This document shows, one piece after another, positions 27,224 to 35,552 of a stretch of DNA of 64,000 nt (positions are counted from its first letter, which is position 1; the number at the start of each line of letters is the position of its first letter). The position numbers and the translations under genes were made by a program. The notes below the pieces were generated by a model. The model made no database searches and was not told the DNA's origin. It worked only from the letters and a program-made list of their open reading frames with translations. The DNA is from Rhodococcus sp. ABRD24 (lineage in GTDB: Bacteria > Actinomycetota > Actinomycetes > Mycobacteriales > Mycobacteriaceae): the NCBI RefSeq assembly GCF_004328705.1, contig NZ_CP035319.1, positions 3,348,001 to 3,412,000 on the forward strand, written 5' to 3'.

Positions 27224-27642
27224 TGACCAGCGCACTCGATATCTCCATCGGCGACAAGCTCCCGGGCCTGTCGATCCACGGAGATCCCACATTCATCGTC
27301 TCGACGGCCTTGGCCACCAGGGACTTCCAGGACGTGCACCACGATCGGGACAAGGCTCAGCAGCGCGGGTCGAAGGACATCTTCGTCAATATCCTGACCG
27401 ACACCGGGCTCGTGCAGCGATTCGTCACCGACTGGGCCGGACCGCGGGCGCGGATCACGTCCATCAAGCTGCGGCTCGGTGTGCCGTGGTACGCCTACGA
27501 CACGCTGCACCTGTCCGGTGAGGTGACCGCCGCTGCGGACGGCCTCGTGACTGTCACGGTGGTCGGCACTGACAGCCTCGGCGACCACATCACCTCCACG
27601 GTCACCCTCGTAGTCAATGACATTGAGGGAGTAGCGAAATGA
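27223..27642 (+). CDS. chsH1: Enoyl-CoA hydratase subunit ChsH1 (MaoC)
   Basis: Small MaoC/hot-dog partner of ChsH2, 139 residues. The hydratase-2-type sequence FQDVHHDRDKAQQRGSKDIFVN (about residues 37-58) supplies the catalytic Asp/His pair used by the heteromeric enzyme. ATG at 27223 is chosen: GAAGGAG lies just upstream at 27211-27217, and this ATG overlaps the chsH2 stop. The preceding GTG (27220) and the ATG at 27199 are less well placed. It overlaps ltp2 by 4 nt. Confidence 0.91.
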   Translation: MTSALDISIGDKLPGLSIHGDPTFIVSTALATRDFQDVHHDRDKAQQRGSKDIFVNILTDTGLVQRFVTDWAGPRARITSIKLRLGVPWYAYDTLHLSGEVTAAADGLVTVTVVGTDSLGDHITSTVTLVVNDIEGVAK

Positions 27643-28808
27643 GCGGGCTTTCCGGTAAGGCCGCGATCGTCGGCATCGGCGCCACCGACTTCTCGAAGGA
27701 CTCGGGGCGCAGCGAGCTGCGGCTCGCGGCGGAGGCAGTCCAGGCCGCGCTCGACGACGCGGGTCTGAAGCCGTCGGAAGTGGACGGCCTCACGTCGTTC
27801 ACGATGGACACCAATACTGAGGCGGCCGTTGCCCGTTCAGTGGGCATTCCGAACCTGAAGTTCTTCAGCCGCATCCACTACGGCGGCGGTGCGGCGTGCG
27901 CAACCATTCAACAGGCCGCGATGGCGGTCGCGACCGGCATCGCGGATGTCGTGGTGGCCTATCGCGCGTTCAACGAGCGCTCGGGTGCCCGCTTCGGTCA
28001 GGTCAATGCCGGACTGGTGCAACAAGTCAACTCGTCCGGCACGGACAATGCGTTCTCGTACCCACACGGGCTGGGCACACCGGCTTCGTTCGTCGCGATG
28101 GTCGCGCAGCGGTACATGCACGTGTACGGCGCCACCAGTGAGGATTTCGGCCGTGTCGCGGTCGCGGACCGCAAGCATGCGGCCACAAATCCGAAGGCGT
28201 TCTTCTACGGCAAGCCGATCACGCTCGAGGACCACCAGAATTCGAGATTCATCGCCGAGCCGCTGCACCTGCTGGACTGCTGTCAGGAGACCGACGGCGG
28301 CATCGCGATCGTCGTGACGTCCGCGGAGCGTGCCCGTGATCTGCCGAACACACCCGCAATCATCGCCGCGGCCGCGCAGGGTAGTGGCACCGATCAGTAC
28401 ATCATGACCAGCTACTACCGGGACGGTCTCACAGGGCTGCCGGAAATGGGGCTCGTCGGCAACCAGTTGTGGGGGCAGTCGGGTCTGGGGCCGTCGGACA
28501 TGCAGACCGCGGTGCTGTACGACCACTTCACGCCGTTCGTGCTGATGCAGCTCGAGGAGCTCGGGTTCTGTGGCCGGGGCGAGGCGCGCGACTTCATCGC
28601 CGGCGGTGCGATCGAGCTGGGTGGACGACTACCGCTCAACACTCACGGTGGCCAGCTCGGCGAGGGCTACATCCACGGCATGAACGGCATCGCGGAGGGC
28701 GTGCGGCAGATTCGGGGGACCTCGGTGAACCAGGTGCCGGATGTCGAGAACGTTCTCGTGACCGCCGGCACCGGAGTCCCGACATCGGGGCTTGTGCTTT
28801 CGGTCTAG
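27639..28808 (+). CDS. ltp2: Thiolase-like retro-aldolase Ltp2
   Basis: Thiolase-fold enzyme of 389 residues that releases the last side-chain carbons: 17-hydroxy-3-oxo-4-pregnene-20-carboxyl-CoA is split to androstenedione and propionyl-CoA. It has the SCP-X/lipid-transfer-type thiolase N-terminus (KAAIVGIGATDFSKDSGRSE), FSRIHYGGGAACATIQQAAMAV where ordinary thiolases carry the nucleophilic Cys region, and a C-terminal NTHGGQLGEGYIHGMNGIAEGVRQIRG segment split over about residues 333-360. It needs ChsH2's DUF35 domain as partner, encoded two genes upstream. ATG at 27639. A strong terminator follows. Confidence 0.92.
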   Translation: MSGLSGKAAIVGIGATDFSKDSGRSELRLAAEAVQAALDDAGLKPSEVDGLTSFTMDTNTEAAVARSVGIPNLKFFSRIHYGGGAACATIQQAAMAVATGIADVVVAYRAFNERSGARFGQVNAGLVQQVNSSGTDNAFSYPHGLGTPASFVAMVAQRYMHVYGATSEDFGRVAVADRKHAATNPKAFFYGKPITLEDHQNSRFIAEPLHLLDCCQETDGGIAIVVTSAERARDLPNTPAIIAAAAQGSGTDQYIMTSYYRDGLTGLPEMGLVGNQLWGQSGLGPSDMQTAVLYDHFTPFVLMQLEELGFCGRGEARDFIAGGAIELGGRLPLNTHGGQLGEGYIHGMNGIAEGVRQIRGTSVNQVPDVENVLVTAGTGVPTSGLVLSV

Positions 28809-28825
28809 TCCGAACAGACGTGGAA

Positions 28826-28859
28826 CGGGGTGGGGCAGTGGATTCATTGCCTCACCCCG
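28826..28859 (+). terminator. Terminator after ltp2
   Basis: CGGGGTGGGGCA pairs with TGCCTCACCCCG (12 bp, one G-T wobble) around a 10-nt loop, followed by CTTCTCG. It ends the chsE2-ltp2 operon. Confidence 0.75.
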
Positions 28860-28950
28860 CTTCTCGTCCAGGCGGTGGGTCGTTCGTTAGGCCCGCCACG
28901 GGTGCATCGGCGAGCGGTGGTATTGACTTTCCCGTCAGCGATTTTTAGCG

Positions 28951-28965
28951 TCGACACCGTGTCGA
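28951..28965. promoter_or_regulatory. Palindrome over the tetR start codon
   Basis: TCGACACCGTGTCGA has perfect 7-bp arms and includes the GTG start at 28959. A -35-like TTGACT lies at 28923-28928, and T-rich sequence (28942-28947) sits where a -10 would be. The position suits autorepression by the encoded TetR protein. Confidence 0.5.
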
Positions 28966-29591
28966 ACCCCGGCAATTCGAAGCATGCCATGATCGAGGTG
29001 GCGGAACGCATGTTCGCTGAGCGCGGTCTCGACGGAGTTTCGATGCGGGACATAGCCTCGGCGTCCGGGCAGAAGAACAACTCGGCCGTGCAGTACCACT
29101 TCGGTGGCCGGGAGGGGCTTGTGCTGGAGGTGTTTCGGCGGCGGATGAAGGAGATCGACCGCACGAGGCACCGTTTTCTCGATCAGATCGACGCCGAGGG
29201 GCGTGGGCAAGACGTGCGTGCACTGGTCGAAGCGGTCGTGGTGCCGCTCGCGGACATGCTACGTACCTCGAGTACCGACTCGTTCCATGTGCAGTTCATT
29301 GCACGGGTTTCGCCGTCGGTGGACCTCACCAGTCCCGGACTGTCGTCGATTACCGAGGCCAGTGGTCAAGTGTCGGAGAGGCTGTTGAAAGCTCTCACGC
29401 ACCTTCCGCACAGTGTCGCGGCGGCGCGGGTGGACCTGATGCTCACGATGGCGATGTCCGCGCTCGCCGTGTTCGAGCAGCGCCGCGCAAACGGAACCCA
29501 GATTCTGCAGGTCAGCTCCGACCAGACGGTGGCCCATCTGATCGACATGTCGGTGGGCGCGCTCGAAGCTCCACATACCCAGGTGGATTGA
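28959..29591 (+). CDS. TetR-family transcriptional regulator
   Basis: TetR-type regulator of about 210 residues. The helix-turn-helix lies at residues about 15-55 (VAERMFAERGLDGVSMRDIASASG, NSAVQYHFGGREGLVLEVF). The C-terminal domain is helical and not diagnostic. GTG at 28959 is chosen because the sequence further upstream in frame overlaps the promoter region and the ltp2 terminator. It stands alone between the chsE2-ltp2 terminator and the DUF202 pair. It may regulate itself (palindrome at its start) or nearby lipid genes. It is clearly not a second KstR. Confidence 0.85.
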   Translation: MSNPGNSKHAMIEVAERMFAERGLDGVSMRDIASASGQKNNSAVQYHFGGREGLVLEVFRRRMKEIDRTRHRFLDQIDAEGRGQDVRALVEAVVVPLADMLRTSSTDSFHVQFIARVSPSVDLTSPGLSSITEASGQVSERLLKALTHLPHSVAAARVDLMLTMAMSALAVFEQRRANGTQILQVSSDQTVAHLIDMSVGALEAPHTQVD

Positions 29592-29757
29592 GTCAGCAGA
29601 TCGTTCGCACTCATCCGGAGGCGGCGCCGCAAGTCATGGCGCGCGCGGGGCTCCACCGATACCGATCCGCCGACTAAGGTGAGGTTCGACGACGTACTCG
29701 CCGAACGGCCGGGTGACGTCCGATGAGGTACACGAACGGCGAGGAAGGACCTTGGCT

Positions 29758-30123
29758 TTGACGGTTCGAGGGTGGCGGCCCAAGGCATTCCGGGACGGCG
29801 ACGACCCGGATCCCCGGTTCACGCTCGCGAACGAACGCACCTTCCTCGCCTGGATCCGGACTGCGCTCGGATTGATTGCCGCTGCCGTCGGGCTCGAGGC
29901 GTTCGGGGACAGTGTCGTTGGTCCCGTCGTCCACGGAGTTCTGGTTATCGGCCTGCTGGTGGGCGCGATCTTGCTGGTGCTGTTTGCGTTTCTCCGTTGG
30001 ATGGGCGTCGAGGCGGCGATGCGGATGGGGCGGAGTCTGCCGGTGCCCGCGGTCGCGGCGCTGCTCGTCGGGTTGATCGCAGGGGCGGGTGTCACGCTGT
30101 TGATCGTGGTGGCGGGGCGCTGA
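29758..30123 (+). CDS. DUF202 (YidH-like) membrane protein
   Basis: Small membrane protein of about 121 residues with a DUF202 domain: DPDPRFTLANERTFLAWIRTALGLIAAAVGLE then two more hydrophobic helices, three transmembrane segments in all. Function unknown. TTG at 29758 is proposed because AAGGA (29745-29749) is 8 nt upstream. GTG at 29713 is the in-frame alternative but has no Shine-Dalgarno. The stop overlaps the next DUF202 gene, so the two probably act as a pair in the membrane. Confidence 0.75.
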   Translation: MTVRGWRPKAFRDGDDPDPRFTLANERTFLAWIRTALGLIAAAVGLEAFGDSVVGPVVHGVLVIGLLVGAILLVLFAFLRWMGVEAAMRMGRSLPVPAVAALLVGLIAGAGVTLLIVVAGR

Positions 30124-30455
30124 TGGCCCCGGCCGCGTCGCATCGAGACCCGGGTCTGCAGCCCGAACGAACGACACTCGCGTGGGTACGCACCTCAGCG
30201 AGTCTGGCGGCCGTCGCGTTCCTCTGTCTGCGGTACGTGCCTGGGTCGTCGGTCGTCGTGCAAGCGGTGGGGCTGTGGGCGATTGCGGCCGCCTCGGTCG
30301 TGGTGGTGACGGCTCGACGCCGTTACGAGCGGGCGGCGGAGGAGTTCGGTGCCGAACGGTCGGAACCGCCCTTCCTGCTGATGGCAGGGGTGGCCGCAAC
30401 GGTGTCCGGTCTCGCTGGGGCCTGTGCCGTCGTGATCCTCGCGACCGGCCGGTGA
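30123..30455 (+). CDS. DUF202 membrane protein (second copy)
   Basis: Second DUF202 protein, 110 residues, with the motif LQPERTTLAWVRTSASLAAVAFL and three predicted transmembrane helices. The shared LAN/QPERTxLAW(I/V)RT motif shows that it and the preceding gene are divergent paralogues arranged in tandem. ATG at 30123 overlaps the upstream stop. Its role is unknown. It ends 25 bp from a convergent membrane-protein gene. Confidence 0.8.
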   Translation: MAPAASHRDPGLQPERTTLAWVRTSASLAAVAFLCLRYVPGSSVVVQAVGLWAIAAASVVVVTARRRYERAAEEFGAERSEPPFLLMAGVAATVSGLAGACAVVILATGR

Positions 30456-30480
30456 TGCCTCGGGTCTTGCTCGGTACCGG

Positions 30481-30855
30481 TTACCAGTCCATCCGGCCGT
30501 GGCGTCGCCACGAATCGTCGTAGTCACCGCCGTGTGAGATCCACACCGCGGCCATCACGATGTACGCGATCGCGACCAGGACGAGGATTCCTCCGAGGAT
30601 CCACAGCGACAGCTGGCCGAGCTTACGGACGCGATCGGATGCGTACTGGGCTCCGGCGAAGTCCCCCCGTGCCCACCGTGGGTACACGTCGAATGCGTTG
30701 CTGAAGGCGGCGAACGCGAGAGGCCAGAACGCGACGAGAGCGGCGACCGCCCAGCCGGCGTTGCTCGGCGGCGGCGGCGGCTGTTGCGGCGAGGGCGCGG
30801 GAGGGATCGGCTCCGACGGTGGGGGCGGAGTGGGATCCGGCGTGGATGCGGTCAT
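30481..30855 (-). CDS. CD225/dispanin-like membrane protein with Pro-rich N-terminus
   Basis: Protein of 124 residues. The first 40 are very rich in Pro (PDPTPPPPSEPIPP, SPQQPPPPPSN). Two hydrophobic helices follow: WAVAALVAFWPLAFAAFSNA, then a polar loop DVYPRWARGDFAGAQYASDRVRKLG, then LSLWILGGILVLVAIAYIVMAAVW. This is the layout of actinobacterial CD225/interferon-induced transmembrane-like proteins. Function unknown. ATG at 30855 is chosen because AGGGAG lies 8 nt upstream; the ATG at 30885 has no such site. Confidence 0.72.
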   Translation of the reverse strand: MTASTPDPTPPPPSEPIPPAPSPQQPPPPPSNAGWAVAALVAFWPLAFAAFSNAFDVYPRWARGDFAGAQYASDRVRKLGQLSLWILGGILVLVAIAYIVMAAVWISHGGDYDDSWRRHGRMDW

Positions 30856-30946
30856 GACGGCACTCCCTAAGGTCACGTCTGTCACCGGTTGTCGTGCATC
30901 ACCTTCGACGGTACTCCGAAAGCGGAAGGAGCTCGCGGTACGAGAA

Positions 30947-30988
30947 ATGCCGGTGGTGCCTGTGCAGTTGCGCAGGCATCACCGGCAT
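30947..30988 (-). terminator. Terminator of the cholesterol oxidase gene
   Basis: A 19-bp stem (ATGCCGGTGGTGCC side, two G-T wobbles) closed by a 4-nt loop, 23 bp beyond the cholesterol oxidase stop. It is the strongest simple hairpin in the window. Confidence 0.8.
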
Positions 30989-31011
30989 CGATGGAACGGG
31001 TTCTGCGTGCG

Positions 31012-32841
31012 TTACGGCAGCAGCTGATCCATGAAGGCGTTGGTGAAGATGCGGTGCGGGTCGATCTCGTTGAAACGCGCGCGGGCCGTGTCCCAGTTCT
31101 CGGTGACCGGAACGCCCTGGCGGTAGGTGGCGGGCATCTTGTTCGTGACGATGTCGACGTCGGTGTACGGGTTGGGACCGAACGCCCAGCCCTTCGACCA
31201 TTCGGGACGGAACGTGGCGTCGGAGTTGTTGTAGTGCGTCCGCATCCACTGCTCCATCTCCTGGTAGAACTCGAACATTCCGGGGGTGCCCGGAACGCCC
31301 AGCACGTTCAGCCAGATGGCGACGTCCCACTCGGGGTGATCGGGACGCGGACGGGTAGCCGCGATGGTCGGCGGACCGGCCGACGGCACCTGGACGTCGG
31401 CGGGCTGATCGAGACCGCAGCAGCGGATCTCGACTGGGCCGTTGAGCGGGAACTGGCCCTTGGCGCGGTAGAACTCGATGCGCTCGTTGAACCAGTGGGC
31501 GAAGTCGTGGATAACCGTCGCGATATTGGCGCGGCTCGTGATGACGGCGCCGCCGCCCTCGGTCAGCCGCAGCGTCGTGGCCTTGATATAGAACTGGACA
31601 TCCTTGGACCAGCCCCAGATGTCGTTGGCATTCGTCGCGGCGAGTCCGAGCTTGGTGATCTCGTACATCGCGGGACCGAACAGTGGTGCGATACCGGGAT
31701 TCCCGGCATTGATAGCACCGATCATGTCGGTGAGCGGTTCCGGCAGGTTGTCGGAGAAGATGTAGTTGTACGGGCCGGTGACCTCACGCGACTGCGGAGG
31801 CTTGCCCACGAGCGATCCGGCGCTACCGAGGCTGCCGAGCTCGTTGGACGTGTCCGGCTTGGTCGGTGAGTTCGACCAGACCTTCATCCACGGCTTGTCG
31901 GTGAAGGGGTACCAGATAGCTTCCGCGCGACCGGATTCCGCGATGAACTTCTCGAAAGTCCGGCCGGGCGCACCCTTCGGGCCGAACAATTCCCGCCAGC
32001 CGATGTCGGTGAAGCTCTGGCAGCGCTGCCGGACATTCGGGCCAGCCTGCATCGTCACCGAGGTGATGAAGCAACGCCCGAGGTTCGCGAGCATCGGGGT
32101 GATCTTAGGATCGTTGCGCTGGTACGTCTTCAGCGCGTACTTGTTGCCGTCCCACACGACCGCGGTCAGTGAGGTGACCAGGTTACTCAGCGAGCCGAAT
32201 GTGTGGCCCGGCACCGGCTCCTCGTCAGCGGCGGGCAGGGCCGCACCGTGTGCGTTGACTGCAAGTGCGCCGCCGATCGACAGCACACCGGGAGCCGGCA
32301 GGTTGGCCCAACCGAGGTTGTGCTTCTGCAGTTCGGTCACGATCGCCTCGATGCTGGCACCGGCACCGGCGGTGACGGTCGCCGGGGATCCCGGGTGCAC
32401 TGTGACCGCATTGAGGTGCGTCATCGTGTCGGCGAGAATCACCTTGTCGACGTTCGCACCGTTCTCGACGGTGAGCGGGGTCCAACCGTGCATCGCGCCT
32501 CGGGGACGGATCTTGTAACCGTTCTCGTGCGCCCAGTTGGTAAGCCGGACGACATCGTCCGCAGTCTTCGGTGAGCAGACCCAGGTCGCGTCCAGCATGA
32601 TCTCCTTGGACCAGTTCTGGTACGCCTGCTGGAAAAGCGCGATGCCGTTCGGGAAGTTCGGCGGCGTGGGCAGCGGCGCGACCGGGCCCGAGGAACCGAG
32701 GGAGCCGAGCGAGCCGGAGGAGCCGGCGGGAACTGCGAAAGCAGGGGTCCAGGCGCCGGCTGCGCTTACTGCCAGGGCGCCCGCTCCGGCGGCGAGGAAT
32801 CCTCTCCGCGATAAGCGGAGCTGCTCATCTTGTGCCGTCAT
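31012..32841 (-). CDS. Cholesterol oxidase, class II (VAO-type, covalent FAD), Tat-exported
   Basis: Secreted flavoenzyme of 609 residues that oxidises cholesterol and isomerises the product to cholest-4-en-3-one with formation of hydrogen peroxide. A twin-arginine signal peptide (SRRGFLAAGAGALAVSAAGAW, split at the cleavage region near residue 36) begins at residue 11. The VAO FAD domain contains PRGAMHGW, where His118 is the expected covalent FAD attachment site. The remainder is the cholesterol-oxidase substrate-binding domain. I recognise very close similarity to the Brevibacterium sterolicum type II enzyme. It is a different family from the GMC-type ChoD. ATG at 32841 follows TTGGAG. It lies in its own transcription unit, bounded by hairpins. 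Confidence 0.94.
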   Translation of the reverse strand: MTAQDEQLRLSRRGFLAAGAGALAVSAAGAWTPAFAVPAGSSGSLGSLGSSGPVAPLPTPPNFPNGIALFQQAYQNWSKEIMLDATWVCSPKTADDVVRLTNWAHENGYKIRPRGAMHGWTPLTVENGANVDKVILADTMTHLNAVTVHPGSPATVTAGAGASIEAIVTELQKHNLGWANLPAPGVLSIGGALAVNAHGAALPAADEEPVPGHTFGSLSNLVTSLTAVVWDGNKYALKTYQRNDPKITPMLANLGRCFITSVTMQAGPNVRQRCQSFTDIGWRELFGPKGAPGRTFEKFIAESGRAEAIWYPFTDKPWMKVWSNSPTKPDTSNELGSLGSAGSLVGKPPQSREVTGPYNYIFSDNLPEPLTDMIGAINAGNPGIAPLFGPAMYEITKLGLAATNANDIWGWSKDVQFYIKATTLRLTEGGGAVITSRANIATVIHDFAHWFNERIEFYRAKGQFPLNGPVEIRCCGLDQPADVQVPSAGPPTIAATRPRPDHPEWDVAIWLNVLGVPGTPGMFEFYQEMEQWMRTHYNNSDATFRPEWSKGWAFGPNPYTDVDIVTNKMPATYRQGVPVTENWDTARARFNEIDPHRIFTNAFMDQLLP

Positions 32842-32892
32842 TTGTGTACTCCAAAGTGTGTTGTGGGGGAGAAAGTCCGTATGCAGATAGAC

Positions 32893-32926
32893 CCGATCGG
32901 ATCGACGGTGAGGTCGATCCGATCGG
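32893..32926 (-). terminator. Terminator after hsd4B
   Basis: A perfect 14-bp stem, CCGATCGGATCGAC pairing with its complement around the loop GGTGAG, 24 bp beyond the hsd4B stop and before the cholesterol oxidase gene. It separates the two transcription units. Confidence 0.78.
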
Positions 32927-32949
32927 CACAGCTTCGTGTACGCCGTTCG

Positions 32950-33810
32950 CTACGAGATGGTGAGCACGACGTCGGCCAGAGCCGGCGAATCTTCGCGCTC
33001 GGGAACGGTTGCCGAGATCAGCAACCGATCGTCCTCGCGCCAGATCCGAGTTCGCAGAGACTCGCCGGGGAAGACAACCCCAGCGAAGCGAGCCCGGAAT
33101 CCCTTGACGCGATTCGCATCACCGCCAAGGGCGGTGTCGGTCGCGGCCTTGCAAATAATCCCGTATGTACACAGTCCATGCAGAATAGGTGCAGGGAACC
33201 CCGCCGCGGTGGCGAATTCGGGATCCGAGTGCAACGGGTTCCTGTCTCCGCACATCCGGTACAACAGAGCCTGCTGCGGCAGGGTCGGCGAGAGTACCTC
33301 GAAATCGGGTTCGCGGTCGGGCAGCGCGATCGCATCCGACGGGCCGCGTTCACCCCCGAATCCACCCTCGCCACGCGCGAAGATCGACGAGCGGGCGGTC
33401 CAGAGCGGGGTTCCGTCGTGTGCGACCGTCGAAGACTCCTGCACGATGACCGCGGCCTTGCCCTTGTCCCACACCTCGGCGATCCGCGTCGTCGTGCGGG
33501 CCGATCCGGACGACGGAATCGGTTGGTGAACGGTGACTTCCTGACTTCCGTGTACGACCTTCGCGAGGTCGATCTCGACGCCGGGGAACGAGACTCGGGG
33601 AGCCTCGGTTGCGTGGATGTTCGCCACAACAGTGGCGAACGTCGGAAGCACCTGGGGCTTGGAATCGTCGAGGTACATCAGCTCGCGGGGATCGAGTGGG
33701 TGCGCACCGGCACCGATACCCAGGTGGTAGAGCTGGACGTCCGATGCCGTCCAGGAGAACTCTTGCGCCGGAAGCTCGGCGCCGATGGCGATCGCGGGAT
33801 CGATGGGCAC
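32950..33810 (-). CDS. hsd4B: MaoC-type 2-enoyl-CoA hydratase (Hsd4B)
   Basis: Peroxisomal-type hydratase 2 of 286 residues, predicted to hydrate steroid side-chain enoyl-CoA during beta-oxidation. It has the double hot-dog layout: an N-terminal non-catalytic half (IGAELPAQEFSWTASDVQLYHLG) and a C-terminal half with the catalytic motif DRNPLHSDPEFATAAGFPAP followed by ILHGLCTYG. The historical name hsd4B refers to homology with the human multifunctional enzyme type 2, not to a dehydrogenase. GTG at 33810 follows a perfect AGGAGG. It lies 14 nt after kstD and is co-transcribed from the KstR-controlled kstD promoter; the same pair occurs in M. tuberculosis (Rv3538, Rv3537). Confidence 0.9.
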   Translation of the reverse strand: MPIDPAIAIGAELPAQEFSWTASDVQLYHLGIGAGAHPLDPRELMYLDDSKPQVLPTFATVVANIHATEAPRVSFPGVEIDLAKVVHGSQEVTVHQPIPSSGSARTTTRIAEVWDKGKAAVIVQESSTVAHDGTPLWTARSSIFARGEGGFGGERGPSDAIALPDREPDFEVLSPTLPQQALLYRMCGDRNPLHSDPEFATAAGFPAPILHGLCTYGIICKAATDTALGGDANRVKGFRARFAGVVFPGESLRTRIWREDDRLLISATVPEREDSPALADVVLTIS

Positions 33811-33824
33811 TGTCGATCCTCCTA

Positions 33825-35516
33825 TCAGTTGTTGACGGACTGCGCTGCGGCGCGGGCACGGTCGGCGATGTCGAGGACGGCGAGGTACGCGAAGGTCATC
33901 GCGGGACCGATGGTGGCGCCGGGGCCGGCGTACGTGTGTCCCATTACCGGTGCACTGACGTTTCCTGCGGCGTAGAGGCCCTCGATGACGCTGCCGTCCT
34001 CGCGCAGCGCGCGACCGTCGATATCGGTAGAGATTCCGCCCTTGGTGCCGAGGTCGCCCGGGACCATCTTGATCGCGTAGTAGGGCGGCTTGGAGATCTC
34101 GGCGAGGCTCGGGTTCTTCAGGCGCGGATCTCCGTAGTAGTGGTCGTATCCGCTGTCTCCACGGCCGAAGTCCTCGTCCTTGCCGGCTCGGGCAAAGCCG
34201 TTGAACCGCTCCACCGTTTCGGCAAGTGTGTCCGCCGGAAGCCCGGTCTTCTCGGCCAGTTCGGCAATGGTGCCGGCCTTGACGATGATGCCGGCCTTGA
34301 GCCAGCGACCCGGGAACGGTGAGCGCGGCGTGATGCCGGCGAAGGTGTAGCGGTTGCGGTAGCGCTGGTCGAGGATCATCCAGGTGGGGATGTTCTCGCC
34401 GGGACCCTCGCCTTGGCCGTACTTGCCGCCGTACATCATGTGCGTGGCCTCGACGTACGGTGCGGCCTCGTTGCCGAAGCGCTTGCCTCGGGTGTTGACC
34501 ATCATGCAGCCGGGCAGCGTGCGCTCGGACAGTGCGAACCACGGGCCGCCGGTCAGTGGGATCGACGGACCCCACCACGCGTCCTCCATGAATTCGACTG
34601 CTGCACCGAGCTTCTGGCCCGCAATGATGCCGTCGCCGGTGTTGGCCTTGGCGCCGACGGTCCACTCGGTGCCGATCGGGGCACGCTGGTACTTCTTACG
34701 CATCTCGTCATTGTGCTCGAAGCCGCCGGAGCCCAGTACGACACCGTGGCGGGCGTGGATGATCTGCTCCTGCCCGTCGACGAGCACCTTCACGCCGCGC
34801 ACGACGTCGCCCTCGGTGTAGAGCTCGGTCAGGGGCGTGTTGAGCAGGATCGGTACGCCGGCGTCCCGCAGGCCCAGGCGCAGGCCGGCCATCAGTGCCT
34901 GGCCGCGCACCAGCAGATCCTTGCCGCGCAGCTTCGCAGCGATGAATCGGGTGCCTACCTTCATCGCGCGCAGTGGTCCGCGGCGGTTGCGCATCAGCAG
35001 GTTGAGCCAGCGGTAGTCGGCCTGGGTGATGACAAAGTTCTTGGGGGCCTTCACGTAGTCGGGCTCGAGGTTGCGACGGTCGTCGCCGAGCCGATTGCCG
35101 TCGAAGGGGACAGGCTCGACCGAGCGTCCACCGAGGCGTCCCCCGGGCGCCTCCGGGTAGTAGTCCGAGTAGTCCGGAACCCACTGCAGCTCGAGTGCGC
35201 TGTTCCTCAGCACGAACGACAGCATTTCCGGGCCGCGATCGATGTAGGTGTCGATCTTCTCCGGGGCGACGACGTCGCCGATGATGCTGTGCAGGTACGT
35301 GCGTGCGGCGTCGGTCGTGTCGGTGACGCCGTCGCGTTGTAGCACCTCGTTGTTGGGGATCCAGACACCTCCGCCGGACCGTGCGGACGAGCCGCCGTAG
35401 TGGGCCGCCTTCTCGACGACGACCACGCTGAGACCCTGGTGCGCGGCGGTCAGGGCTGCGGTCATACCGGCGGCACCGCTGCCGACGACGACGATGTCGT
35501 ATTCCTGCTTGCTCAT
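33825..35516 (-). CDS. kstD: 3-ketosteroid delta1-dehydrogenase
   Basis: FAD enzyme of 563 residues that introduces the C1-C2 double bond into 3-ketosteroids such as androstenedione; with KshA it triggers ring B opening. The N-terminal FAD motif is VVVGSGAAGMTAALTAAHQG (residues 9-28) with the Glu of VVVVEKA, followed by GGSSARSGGGVWIPNN. The substrate region contains PDYSDYYPEAPGGR, and the C-terminal FAD segment reads GLYAAGNVSAPVMGHTYAGPGATIG in consecutive parts. ATG at 35516. A KstR operator starts only 2 bp upstream and contains a TATAAC -10, implying a leaderless or nearly leaderless transcript. It is first in the kstD-hsd4B operon. Confidence 0.95.
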   Translation of the reverse strand: MSKQEYDIVVVGSGAAGMTAALTAAHQGLSVVVVEKAAHYGGSSARSGGGVWIPNNEVLQRDGVTDTTDAARTYLHSIIGDVVAPEKIDTYIDRGPEMLSFVLRNSALELQWVPDYSDYYPEAPGGRLGGRSVEPVPFDGNRLGDDRRNLEPDYVKAPKNFVITQADYRWLNLLMRNRRGPLRAMKVGTRFIAAKLRGKDLLVRGQALMAGLRLGLRDAGVPILLNTPLTELYTEGDVVRGVKVLVDGQEQIIHARHGVVLGSGGFEHNDEMRKKYQRAPIGTEWTVGAKANTGDGIIAGQKLGAAVEFMEDAWWGPSIPLTGGPWFALSERTLPGCMMVNTRGKRFGNEAAPYVEATHMMYGGKYGQGEGPGENIPTWMILDQRYRNRYTFAGITPRSPFPGRWLKAGIIVKAGTIAELAEKTGLPADTLAETVERFNGFARAGKDEDFGRGDSGYDHYYGDPRLKNPSLAEISKPPYYAIKMVPGDLGTKGGISTDIDGRALREDGSVIEGLYAAGNVSAPVMGHTYAGPGATIGPAMTFAYLAVLDIADRARAAAQSVNN

Positions 35517-35517
35517 G

Positions 35518-35531
35518 TAGAACACGTTATA
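35518..35531. promoter_or_regulatory. KstR operator fused to the kstD -10 element
   Basis: TAGAACACGTTATA matches the KstR motif fully. Read toward kstD it is TATAACGTGTTCTA: TATAAC can serve as the -10, and TGGACT 16 bp further upstream as the -35. The kstD ATG then follows 9 bp after the -10, so KstR binding would block RNA polymerase directly. Confidence 0.88.
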
Positions 35532-35552
35532 GAATGATGAGGCGGATAGTCC

